This document shows positions 55,640-63,213 of a DNA stretch of 64,000 nt, one piece after another. The stretch is from positions 2,604,001-2,668,000 of the forward strand of contig NZ_VFNU01000001.1 in assembly GCF_006715725.1 (NCBI RefSeq), given 5' to 3'. This DNA comes from Nocardioides sp. SLBN-35 (GTDB lineage Bacteria; Actinomycetota; Actinomycetes; Propionibacteriales; Nocardioidaceae). Both the position numbers and the translations under genes were made by a program. How positions within the stretch are numbered: the stretch's first letter is position 1; each line of letters opens with the position of its first letter. Below the pieces are notes generated by a model. The model did no database searches. It was not told the origin of the DNA and was given only the letters and a program-made list of their open reading frames with translations.

Positions 55640-56245
55640 TCAGCGCGTGGCGTCCAGCGAGGCAGCGGTGACGGCCCCGTCGATCACGTGCTCGTAGACC
55701 TCGTCGAGGTCGAGCTCGGCATTGGTGCCGGACAGGTCGCCGAAGTAGCCGGCGACCTCCAGCGACACGAAGCCGTGCAGGCACGCGAACAGCGCCATGG
55801 CGTTCTGCAGGAGCCGTTCGTCGGGCAACCCGGCGGAGCGACCCATGATCGCCAGTGCCTCGATCGCGTCGAGCGCGGCGGCGTAGAAGGCCTCACGGTC
55901 GATCGGGGGGCGGGTGAGGGCGGCGTACCGCTGCGGGTGGGTGCGGGCGAACGCGCGCAGCGCGTGGCTGAGGGCGCGCAGCCCGCCGACGCCGGCGTGG
56001 CCCATCGCGGCACCGCGGACGTGGTCGCCGAGCAGGCGCATCGCGCGCACCTGGATCAGCGCGCGCAGGTCCTCGAGGTTCGCGACGTGGTTGTAAAGGG
56101 AGGAGACCCGGGCCTCGAGCTCGGCGGCGAGCGAGGTCATGGTGAGGGCGTCGTAACCGTCGCGGTCGACGAGCGCCTCCGCCGCCTGGAGCACCGCCTC
56201 CTGGTCGAGGCGGGCCCGGCGACTGCGGGTCGTGTCGATGCTCAA
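55640..56245 (-). CDS. TetR-family regulator with WHG-type C-terminal domain
   Basis: 201 residues. The HTH region is LDQEAVLQAAEALVDRDGYDALTMTSLAAELEARVSSLYNHVANLEDLRALI in pattern. The C-terminal domain (HALRAFARTHPQRYAALTRPP; AMALFACLHGFVSLEVAGYF) is the WHG/TetR_C_33 type. The gene starts at TTG 56245 with GGAGGG just upstream. A TAGGCT -10 and an ACGAA-N5-TTCGT operator sit upstream. It shares direction with ligB 14 bp downstream and may co-transcribe it, although a regulator of DNA ligase would be unusual. Confidence 0.88.
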   Translation of the reverse strand: MSIDTTRSRRARLDQEAVLQAAEALVDRDGYDALTMTSLAAELEARVSSLYNHVANLEDLRALIQVRAMRLLGDHVRGAAMGHAGVGGLRALSHALRAFARTHPQRYAALTRPPIDREAFYAAALDAIEALAIMGRSAGLPDERLLQNAMALFACLHGFVSLEVAGYFGDLSGTNAELDLDEVYEHVIDGAVTAASLDATR

Positions 56246-56281
56246 CTGCCCTCCGGAGCCTGAGGAAGAGGTCGGTGACGA

Positions 56282-56296
56282 ACGAAAGACATTCGT
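56282..56296. promoter_or_regulatory. TetR-type operator upstream of the TetR-WHG gene
   Basis: ACGAA-AGACA-TTCGT is a perfect inverted repeat of 15 bp; outer bases extend it as GACGAA...TTCGTC (56277-56297). It sits between the -10 TAGGCT (minus strand, 56310-56315) and the gene, so a bound repressor would block the start of transcription. Confidence 0.5.
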
Positions 56297-56301
56297 CGTT
56301 G

Positions 56302-56325
56302 CGTGAGAGAGCCTAGTCTCTCGCG
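56302..56325. other. Small hairpin between the TetR-WHG and glycosylase genes
   Basis: A stem of 9 bp with one wobble: GAGAGA (56305-56310) and TCTCTC (56317-56322) around GCCTAG, extended outward by three pairs. It contains the likely minus-strand -10 hexamer, so it may be a further regulator site. Confidence 0.35.
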
Positions 56326-56354
56326 ACCCGGAGCGCAGCGACCAGCCATGGACC

Positions 56355-56360
56355 TACAGT
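56355..56360 (+). promoter_or_regulatory. Leaderless -10 hexamer of the glycosylase gene
   Basis: TACAGT ends 6 nt before GTG 56367. Confidence 0.55.
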
Positions 56361-56366
56361 GCTCCC

Positions 56367-57323
56367 GTGACCTCCCCGGACGAACCGGTCGCCCCGGACG
56401 CGGAGCGCGTGTGGCTCCCCGGTCGTCCCGTCCCGGTGGGCGCGCTGCTGCGCCAGCAGCGGCACGGCGGAGGTGACCCGACCCATCGGCTGGCGCTCGC
56501 CGGCCGGCACTGGCGCGCCTGCCGTACGCCCGACGGCGTGGCGACGCTCGCCGTCTCCGAGCAGGACGCGAGCGGCGCGATCGCGGCGCGCGCGTGGGGG
56601 CCCGGCGCCACCTGGGCGACCGAGCAGTTGCCCGCTCTGCTCGGCGAGTCCGACGACTGGTCCGGCTTCGAGCCGCGCCACCCGGTCCTCGCGGAGGCCC
56701 GGCGCCGGCACCCGCACCTGCGGCTGGGACGCACCGGCCTGGTGCTGGAGGCCCTGGTGCCCGCGATCATCGAGCAGAAGGTCACCGGCCAGGAGGCCTT
56801 CGCCGGCTTCCGGGCACTCGTACGGCGATACGGCACCCCGGCGCCGGGACCGGGTGCCGCGCTCGGGCTGATGGTCCAGCCCGACGCCGCGGCCCTGCGC
56901 CGGGTCCCGTCCTGGGAGTGGCTGCGCCTGCACATCGACCCTGCGCGCAGCCGGGCGGTGGTGACCGCCGCCCGGCATGCCGAGGCCCTGGAGCGAGCCG
57001 CCGGCCTGCCGGAGGAGGAGGCCGAGGCACGGTTGCGCGCACTGCCCGGGATCGGGGTGTGGACGGCCGCCGAGGTCCGCCAGCGCGCGCTCGGCGACCC
57101 CGACGCGGTGTCCTTCGGCGACTACCACGTCGCCAAGGACGTGGGTTGGGCGTTGGAGGGACGGCTGTTCGACGACGCCGAGCTGGCCCGGTACCTGCGC
57201 CCCTGGGCGGGGCACCGGGGCCGCGTCCCGTTCCTCGTGGCGGCCGCCGGGCTGCACCGCCCCCGGCGCGGTCCGCGGATGGCGCCACGTGAACATCTCA
57301 GGAGCCGTGACCAAATTGCGTGA
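56367..57323 (+). CDS. DNA-3-methyladenine glycosylase-like protein (HhH-GPD, AlkA type)
   Basis: 318 residues. An N-terminal domain (1-100) precedes the HhH-GPD core: LVLEALVPAIIEQKVTGQEAFAGFRALV in pattern, then the hairpin LPGIGVWTAAEVRQRALGDPD, and the catalytic Asp252 in SFGDYHVAKDVGW. These are AlkA/3-methyladenine glycosylase II features; such enzymes excise alkylated bases in base excision repair. No ada or ogt gene is adjacent. The C-terminal 25 residues are basic. The stop is followed after 41 bp by the KstR-type palindrome of the mce operon. Confidence 0.88.
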   Translation: MTSPDEPVAPDAERVWLPGRPVPVGALLRQQRHGGGDPTHRLALAGRHWRACRTPDGVATLAVSEQDASGAIAARAWGPGATWATEQLPALLGESDDWSGFEPRHPVLAEARRRHPHLRLGRTGLVLEALVPAIIEQKVTGQEAFAGFRALVRRYGTPAPGPGAALGLMVQPDAAALRRVPSWEWLRLHIDPARSRAVVTAARHAEALERAAGLPEEEAEARLRALPGIGVWTAAEVRQRALGDPDAVSFGDYHVAKDVGWALEGRLFDDAELARYLRPWAGHRGRVPFLVAAAGLHRPRRGPRMAPREHLRSRDQIA

Positions 57324-57364
57324 TAAGTGTTACACCGAGCAACAGGCAGTCACGGGGGGCTGGC

Positions 57365-57378
57365 TGGAACCGGTTCCA
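57365..57378. promoter_or_regulatory. KstR-type operator upstream of the mce operon
   Basis: TGGAACCGGTTCCA is a perfect 14-bp palindrome that fits the mycobacterial KstR consensus TnnAACnnGTTnnA at all six fixed base pairs. It ends 47 bp before the ATG of yrbEA. KstR represses cholesterol catabolism genes including mce4 until a sterol-derived CoA thioester binds it. Confidence 0.7.
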
Positions 57379-57425
57379 CCGGTGAGACAGGCAGGGGTGT
57401 TTATGCACGAGAGGCGGTTGCCCTG

Positions 57426-58250
57426 ATGAGCACCGTGGTCGCCGGGGGACGGTCCGTCCTCGACAACATGACCGGTCGGTTCAGGGCCGGGGTGATCACC
57501 ACCGGCGAGCTGGTCAAGCTCGCCGTGGAGTCCATCCAGTGGGGGTTCTCCGACATCGTCGCCCGCAGGTTCTCGTGGTCCGAGTTCCTGCTGCAGTGCT
57601 GGTTCATGACCCGGGTCTCACTGCTGCCGACCATCCTGGTCGCGATCCCGTTCGGCGTCATCACGTCCGTGCAGATCGGCGCCGCGGCCAACCAGATCGG
57701 CGCCCAGTCCTTCATCGGTGCGGTCAACGGCATCGGCGTGCTCCGGCAGGGTGCGCCGCTCGTGACCTCGCTGATGATCGCGGGCGCGGTCGGGTCCGCG
57801 GTGTGCGCCGACCTCGGCGCCCGCACCGTGCGCGAGGAGATCGACGCCCTCAAGGTCATGGGCATCTCGCCGATCCAGCGACTGGTCGCGCCCCGCATCC
57901 TCGCGGCCCTGCTGGTCTCGGTCCTGCTGACGATCATCGTCGCGATGACCGCCATGACGACCGCGTTCGTGATCGTCGTGGGCGGCGGCCAGATCTCGTC
58001 GGGCACCTACCTCGACTCCTTCGTCGGGCTCGCCCAACCGGGTGACCTGATCCTCGCCGAGTTCAAGGGCCTGCTGTTCGGCTTCGTCGCGATCATCGTG
58101 TGCGCCCACAAGGGACTCAGCGCCCACGGCGGACCGAAGGCCGTGGCCGACGCCGTCAACCAGGCCGTCGTGCTCAGCGTCATCATCCTCGCCGTGATCA
58201 ACGTCGGGCTGACCCAGGCCTACGTGATGCTCTTCCCCGGAGGTGCCTGA
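57426..58250 (+). CDS. yrbEA: MlaE-type permease of an mce system, YrbEA
   Basis: 274 residues from ATG 57426. Several hydrophobic segments and the MlaE-family region ADLGARTVREEIDALKVMGISPIQRLVAPRILAALL in pattern, with the EIDALxVMG coupling helix. It forms the membrane channel of a Mce lipid importer together with YrbEB; an ATPase (MceG/Mkl) encoded elsewhere supplies energy. The open frame upstream to 57327 crosses the KstR-type site and is rejected. Its TGA overlaps the ATG of yrbEB by one base. Confidence 0.94.
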   Translation: MSTVVAGGRSVLDNMTGRFRAGVITTGELVKLAVESIQWGFSDIVARRFSWSEFLLQCWFMTRVSLLPTILVAIPFGVITSVQIGAAANQIGAQSFIGAVNGIGVLRQGAPLVTSLMIAGAVGSAVCADLGARTVREEIDALKVMGISPIQRLVAPRILAALLVSVLLTIIVAMTAMTTAFVIVVGGGQISSGTYLDSFVGLAQPGDLILAEFKGLLFGFVAIIVCAHKGLSAHGGPKAVADAVNQAVVLSVIILAVINVGLTQAYVMLFPGGA

Positions 58251-59119
58251 TGTCCGGGGTCCAGCTTGGTCGGGGCGTCGGAGCCCGGTTCTCCGACGCA
58301 CTCGTCGGCATCGCCGACTCGGTGATGAGCACGCTCGCGATGCTCGGCTCCTTCGTGAGCTTCTCCGGCAAGGTCTTCCGCGAGATCCCCGCGACGATCG
58401 CCCTCTACCCCAAGGAGGTGCTGCGCCAGATCAAGGACATCGCCTGGGGCAGCGGCGCCCTCCTCGTCGGTGGCGGCACGGTCGGCGTGATGATCCTGCT
58501 CTCGGTCGCCGCCGGTACGTCGATCGGCATCGAGGGCTTCAACGGCCTCGAGATCGTCGGCCTGGCGCCGCTCACCGGCTTCATCTCCGCGAGCGTCAAC
58601 ACCCGTGAGCTGGCGCCGCTCATCGCCGCCCTGGCGCTCGGCGCCCAGGTCGGCTGCCGGTTCACCGCCCAGATCGGCTCGATGAAGATCCACGAGGAGA
58701 TCGACGCCCTCGAGGTGATGGCGGTCAGCGCCGTGCGCTACGTCTGCACCACCCGGGTCATCGCCTGCATGGTCGCGATCCTTCCGCTCTACCTGATCGG
58801 CCTGATCGGCAGCTACGTCGCCTCGCAGGCCTCGGTCGTCATCCTGTTCGGGCAGTCACCAGGCCAGTACGACCACTACTTCTCGACGTTCATCCAGGGC
58901 AGGGACATCGTCTTCTCGATCATCAAGATCCTGATCTTCGCCCTGACCGTGGCCCTGATCCACTGCTGGTACGGCATGCGCGTCGGCGGCGGTCCGCAGG
59001 CCGTCGGCGAGGCGACGGGCACCGGCATCCGGGCCAGCATCGTCTCGATCGTGCTCCTCGACATGGTCCTCACCCTGGTGTTCTGGGGCGGCGACCCGGG
59101 CTTCCGGATCTCCGGGTGA
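58250..59119 (+). CDS. yrbEB: MlaE-type permease of an mce system, YrbEB
   Basis: 289 residues. Same family as YrbEA, with AQIGSMKIHEEIDALEVMAVSAVRYVCTTRVIACM in pattern; the coupling helix EIDALEVM is intact. Five to six hydrophobic segments; GMRVGGGPQAVGEATGTGIRASIVSIVLLDM near the C-terminus is the usual end. It pairs with YrbEA as heterodimeric permease. The gene lies 9 bp before mceA and is part of the same transcript. Confidence 0.94.
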   Translation: MSGVQLGRGVGARFSDALVGIADSVMSTLAMLGSFVSFSGKVFREIPATIALYPKEVLRQIKDIAWGSGALLVGGGTVGVMILLSVAAGTSIGIEGFNGLEIVGLAPLTGFISASVNTRELAPLIAALALGAQVGCRFTAQIGSMKIHEEIDALEVMAVSAVRYVCTTRVIACMVAILPLYLIGLIGSYVASQASVVILFGQSPGQYDHYFSTFIQGRDIVFSIIKILIFALTVALIHCWYGMRVGGGPQAVGEATGTGIRASIVSIVLLDMVLTLVFWGGDPGFRISG

Positions 59120-59128
59120 GGTGACGAC

Positions 59129-60187
59129 ATGGCTCGAGAGATCTCCCGCAACCAGCTGGCCCGACGCGGCCTGATCGCGATCGTCGCGCTCGCCGTCATC
59201 GGTGCCTTCATCACCCTGCGCAGCAACGGCACGTTCGGCTCGAAGCCGCACGTCACCGCCGAGGTCGCCAACGCCGGCGGCGCGCTGCGGTCCGGCTCCG
59301 ACGTCAAGATGAACGGCGTCATCGTCGGCAAGGTCACCCAGATCAGCCGCGCCGCCTCGGGCGGCGTCACCGTCGACATGGAGATGTCGAAGAAGGACAT
59401 GGACGTCGTGCCCGGCAACGTGGTGGCGCGGATCCTGCCCGCCACGGTGTTCGGTACGACGTTCGTCGACCTGGTCGTGCACGGCAAGCCCGCCGGCGAG
59501 CTCAAGGCCGGCGCGAAGGTGCAGGCCGACAGCACCCAGGAGACCCTGGAGCTGCAGCAGGCCCTCGACGACATCGACCGCCTGGTCAAGGCGCTGGGCC
59601 CGGCCGAGCTCGCCTCGGCGATCGGCTCGGCGGCCGAGGCGCTCGACGGTCGCGGCGGCCAGATCGGGCAGACCGTCCGCACATTGAACGACTACCTCGA
59701 CCGGATCAACCCGCGGATGCCGCAGGTCCGGGCGGACCTGCAGGCGCTCGCCTCCACGACCCAGCTCGTCAACCAGATCGCGCCCGAGCTGCTCGACGCG
59801 ACCGACGACGTCCTGGTCACGCTGCACACGATCGTCACCCAGGAGGCAGCGATCACGGCGCTCATCAGCGGCGGCACCAACCTGGCGAAGACCTCGCGTG
59901 CCTTCCTGAACAAGAACGAGAAGAACCTGGTGGACTTCATCAACGGATCGGCGGTGCTGCTCGACGCGGTCTACGACAACCGGAAGGCCGGCATCACCGA
60001 CGCGCTGGCGGTCAACATCCTGCTCGGCACCAACCTGCCCGAGGCGGTCCGCGGCGGCTTCGTGAAGACCGACGGCACGCTGCGCCTCTCGCCGCCGCCC
60101 TACTACACGAGCGGCCAGCAGCCCGTCTACCGCACGGGCAGCACCGACCCCGCGGGTGTCGGACGACTCTGGGGGGAGGGCCGATGA
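59129..60187 (+). CDS. mceA: MCE-family protein MceA
   Basis: 352 residues. One N-terminal membrane helix (about 13-31) and an MCE domain with VTAEVANAGGALRSGSDVKMNGVIVGKV (about 44-75) in pattern. After this come long helical segments (QIGQTVRTLNDYLDRINPRMPQVRADLQALAST). Mce proteins form a hexameric tunnel that carries lipids across the envelope. First of at least five mce genes. The overlap with mceB is 4 bp (ATGA). Confidence 0.94.
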   Translation: MAREISRNQLARRGLIAIVALAVIGAFITLRSNGTFGSKPHVTAEVANAGGALRSGSDVKMNGVIVGKVTQISRAASGGVTVDMEMSKKDMDVVPGNVVARILPATVFGTTFVDLVVHGKPAGELKAGAKVQADSTQETLELQQALDDIDRLVKALGPAELASAIGSAAEALDGRGGQIGQTVRTLNDYLDRINPRMPQVRADLQALASTTQLVNQIAPELLDATDDVLVTLHTIVTQEAAITALISGGTNLAKTSRAFLNKNEKNLVDFINGSAVLLDAVYDNRKAGITDALAVNILLGTNLPEAVRGGFVKTDGTLRLSPPPYYTSGQQPVYRTGSTDPAGVGRLWGEGR

Positions 60188-61200
60188 CCGGGCTGCGCTC
60201 GATCGCGATCAAGTTCACCGCGTTCGCCATCGTGAGCGGGCTGATGCTGCTGCTGCTGGTCAACACCATGCAGAACGGCGTGCCCGGCGGGACCCACGAG
60301 TTCAAGGCCGAGTTCGCCGACGTCAGCGGCCTGCGCGTCGGTGACGACGTCAAGGCGGCCGGCGTCCGGGTCGGCCAGGTCAAGGACATCAAGGCGACGA
60401 CCGACGGTGCCGAGATCAAGGTCGAGCTGGTCAAGGACCAGCCGCTGCTCGACACGACCAAGCTGGTCATGCGCTACCAGAACCTCCTCGGCCAGCGCTA
60501 CATCTCGCTGATCCAGGGGGCACAGCGCGGTGCCGCGCTGAAGGACGGCGCCACGGTGCCGATCGCGCGGACCGACCCGGGCTTCGATCTGACCGGCCTG
60601 CTCAACGGGTTCCGGCCGCTGTTCAAGGTGCTCCAGCCCGGCGACGTCAACAAGCTCGCGTCCTCGCTGGTCAAGGTGCTCCAGGGCGAGGGCGGCACGG
60701 TCGAGCAGCTGCTCGCCCAGACCGGTCAGCTCAGCAACTTCCTTGCCGACCGCGACACCGTGATCGGTGAGGTGATGACCAACCTCAAGCCCGTGCTCGA
60801 CAACATCGCCGGCCAGGGGGACGAGCTCTCCCAGACCGTCGTCGAGCTGCGCAAGCTGATGACCGGGCTGGCCGAGGACCGCAAGTCCATCGGGGCGTCG
60901 ATCGACGGTGTCAGCCGGCTCGTCGGTGCGACCAGCTCGCTGCTCAAGGAGGTCAAGGTGCCCCTGACCAAGACGACCGACCGCCTGGTCACGGTCGCGG
61001 ACATGTTCGAGAGGTCCCGGGGGAGCCTGGTGCAGGCGATCCCCGCGTTCACGACGGTCTTCGAGTCGCTCGGCCGGGCCACGTCGTACGAGAACGCGCT
61101 CAACGTCTACGTCTGCTCGCTCTCCGTGGCGCTGACGGAGAACGGTGCGGGCATCAACCCGGTCGGCAACAACGGCCCGTGGTCGGCGGCGTGCCGATGA
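60184..61200 (+). CDS. mceB: MCE-family protein MceB
   Basis: 338 residues. An N-terminal helix (FTAFAIVSGLMLLLLVNTM) is followed by the MCE domain: KAEFADVSGLRVGDDVKAAGVRVGQVKDI in pattern and KLVMRYQNLLGQRYISLIQG. Helical regions run to the end, where VYVCSLSVALTENGAGINPVGNNGPWS resembles other MceB proteins with conserved Cys. Overlaps its neighbours by 4 bp on both sides, so translation is coupled throughout. Confidence 0.94.
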   Translation: MTGLRSIAIKFTAFAIVSGLMLLLLVNTMQNGVPGGTHEFKAEFADVSGLRVGDDVKAAGVRVGQVKDIKATTDGAEIKVELVKDQPLLDTTKLVMRYQNLLGQRYISLIQGAQRGAALKDGATVPIARTDPGFDLTGLLNGFRPLFKVLQPGDVNKLASSLVKVLQGEGGTVEQLLAQTGQLSNFLADRDTVIGEVMTNLKPVLDNIAGQGDELSQTVVELRKLMTGLAEDRKSIGASIDGVSRLVGATSSLLKEVKVPLTKTTDRLVTVADMFERSRGSLVQAIPAFTTVFESLGRATSYENALNVYVCSLSVALTENGAGINPVGNNGPWSAACR

Positions 61201-62180
61201 AGCCCATGAACGAGCGCAACCCGCTGCGCGTCGGCATCGTGACCCTGGTCGTCATCGGGCTGGTGGCCGGGCTGGTCATCTTCCTCAGTGTCAGCACCTT
61301 CGGCACGAAGAAGTACACCGCCCTGCTCGAGCACACCGCCGGACTGCGCAAGGGGGAGGACGTCCAGGTGCACGGCGTGATCTCCGGCAAGGTCACCGGC
61401 ATCGAGATCCAGGACGACCACGTCCAGGTGACCTTCGCCCTCGACTCGGACATCTCGCTGGGCGACCGCTCGACCGCGACGGTCAAGGTGGCGACGCTGC
61501 TCGGCACCCACTACCTCGAGGTCGACCCGCACGGCACCGGCGGCCTGGCGGGCAACCGGATCCCGCTCGAGCGGACCTCGGTGCCCTACAACCTGCAGGA
61601 CGTCATCGAGAAGGGCACCGACGCCCTCGACGAGCTCGACCCCGAGCTGCTCGCCAAGGCGCTGACCGCCATGGCCGGCACCCTGGGCGCGAGCCAGGAC
61701 GAGATCGGGCCGGCCCTCGAGGGCGTCGCCCGGCTCTCCGAGGTCGTCTCGAAGCGCTCCGACCAGGTCGGCGACCTGCTGGAGTCGACCCGCAAGGTCA
61801 CCGACCAGCTCTCGGCCAGCAGCCAGGACATCGTCGGGCTGATGCAGCAGACCAACCTGGTCGTCAGCGAGATCACCGCCCGGCGCCAGGCGATCCACCG
61901 GCTGCTCGTCGAGACCACCGACCTGTCCAAGGCGCTGACCGCGATCGTGAAGTCGACCAACGGCAAGCTCAAGCCGGCGCTCAAGGACGTCAAGGCCGTC
62001 CTCGACACCCTCAACGGCCAGGACAAGCAGCTGACCAGGCTCCTGGAGAACATGGCGCCCGCGATCCGGTACGTCGCCAACGCCACCGGCAGCGGCCCCT
62101 ACCTCCCGCTGTACGTCAAGCCGCCGGCGATCCCTGCCGACGACACCACCTGCAAGCTGGAAGGGACGTGCCAGCGATGA
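61197..62180 (+). CDS. mceC: MCE-family protein MceC
   Basis: 327 residues from ATG 61197. Membrane helix VGIVTLVVIGLVAGLVIFLSV (about 13-33), MCE domain with ALLEHTAGLRKGEDVQVHGVISGKVTGIEI in pattern and TVKVATLLGTHYLEVDPHGTG, then long helices with heptad-like spacing. The C-terminal end has a short Pro-rich and Cys-containing tail (CKLEGTCQR). A 4-bp overlap joins it to mceB and to mceD. Confidence 0.93.
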   Translation: MKPMNERNPLRVGIVTLVVIGLVAGLVIFLSVSTFGTKKYTALLEHTAGLRKGEDVQVHGVISGKVTGIEIQDDHVQVTFALDSDISLGDRSTATVKVATLLGTHYLEVDPHGTGGLAGNRIPLERTSVPYNLQDVIEKGTDALDELDPELLAKALTAMAGTLGASQDEIGPALEGVARLSEVVSKRSDQVGDLLESTRKVTDQLSASSQDIVGLMQQTNLVVSEITARRQAIHRLLVETTDLSKALTAIVKSTNGKLKPALKDVKAVLDTLNGQDKQLTRLLENMAPAIRYVANATGSGPYLPLYVKPPAIPADDTTCKLEGTCQR

Positions 62181-63205
62181 CCGGGGCACTCAAGAAGGTG
62201 GGGGCGGCCGTCGCGGTCCTCGCGGTCCTGCTCACCACCGGCTGCGGCGTCGTCGGCGGGTCCGACAAGATGACCGTCAAGGCCTACTTCGCCGACTCGG
62301 CCGGCCTGTTCGTTGGCAACGACGTGGGCGTCCTCGGCGTCACAGTCGGCAAGGTCACCTCGATCGAGCCCGAGGGCGACAAGGTGCTGGTGACGATGGA
62401 GGTCGACTCCGAGCAGCCGGTCCCGGCTGACGCCGGTGCCGTCGTGGTGGCCCGGTCGGTCGCGACCGACCGCTACGTCGAGCTCACGCCCGTCTACCAC
62501 AAGGGTGACAAGAAGCTCGCCGACAACGCGACGATCGCGCTCGACAAGACCCAGACCCCGGTCGACTTCGACCAGGTGCTGGCCTCCCTCAACGACTTCG
62601 CCACCGGCATCGGCGGCAACGCCGAGACCACCAAGGCGGTCCAGCGGTTCATCGACGCCGGCACCACGGCCCTCCAGGGCCGCGGACCGCTGCTGAACCA
62701 GACGATCCACTCGCTGGCCAACGGAGTCGACGGCATCGCCGCCCACCGCGAGGACATCGCCGCGACCCTGAAGTCGCTCGACGTGCTGCTCACCACCATC
62801 TCGGCGAACGAGGACACCGCGCGCACCTTCATCCAGCAGGTGTCGCAGGCCTCGCAGCTGCTCGCCGACGAGCGGGGCAACTTCCAGCAGGCGCTGCGCT
62901 CGCTCGACGAGGCGGTGACCACTGTCGCGAAGTTCGCGGTCGACAACCGTCAGTCCATCGTCGACAGCCTGGACGGCTCGACCAAGCTGATGAAGACCCT
63001 GCTGACCAAGCAGGACCAGCTCGCCGAGATCCTGCGGGTGATGCCGCTGGCGCTGCAGAACCTGCAGCTGATCCAGGGCGACCGGCTCCCGGTCCGGATC
63101 GACCCGTTGATCCTCGACCCGCTGGGTGGCGTCCTGCAGCAGCTGTGCAAGGGCCTGCTCGGCCCGCTGTGCAGCTTCATCAACGGCACGCAGCCGGGAT
63201 CGTGA
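62177..63205 (+). CDS. mceD: MCE-family lipoprotein MceD
   Basis: 342 residues. The signal peptide ends with a lipobox-like LTTGC, so the mature protein would start at Cys23. The MCE domain follows: VKAYFADSAGLFVGNDVGVLGVTVGKVTSIEP in pattern and ARSVATDRYVELTPVY. Long helices occupy 110-290 and the end is PLGGVLQQLCKGLLGPLCSF. A lipoprotein in the fourth position is unusual, since in mycobacterial mce operons the fifth (MceE) is the lipoprotein; here both appear to be. Confidence 0.9.
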   Translation: MTGALKKVGAAVAVLAVLLTTGCGVVGGSDKMTVKAYFADSAGLFVGNDVGVLGVTVGKVTSIEPEGDKVLVTMEVDSEQPVPADAGAVVVARSVATDRYVELTPVYHKGDKKLADNATIALDKTQTPVDFDQVLASLNDFATGIGGNAETTKAVQRFIDAGTTALQGRGPLLNQTIHSLANGVDGIAAHREDIAATLKSLDVLLTTISANEDTARTFIQQVSQASQLLADERGNFQQALRSLDEAVTTVAKFAVDNRQSIVDSLDGSTKLMKTLLTKQDQLAEILRVMPLALQNLQLIQGDRLPVRIDPLILDPLGGVLQQLCKGLLGPLCSFINGTQPGS

Positions 63206-63213
63206 GGGGAGCG

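Noticed and set aside
57327..57335. GTGTTACAC palindrome just after the glycosylase stop
   Set aside because: Only 9 bp and without a known consensus; too weak to list next to the 14-bp KstR-type site.
57327..57425. Longer yrbEA reading frame starting at 57327
   Set aside because: The extension would be translated across the KstR-type palindrome and bears no resemblance to YrbE N-termini; ATG 57426 begins the family-typical sequence.
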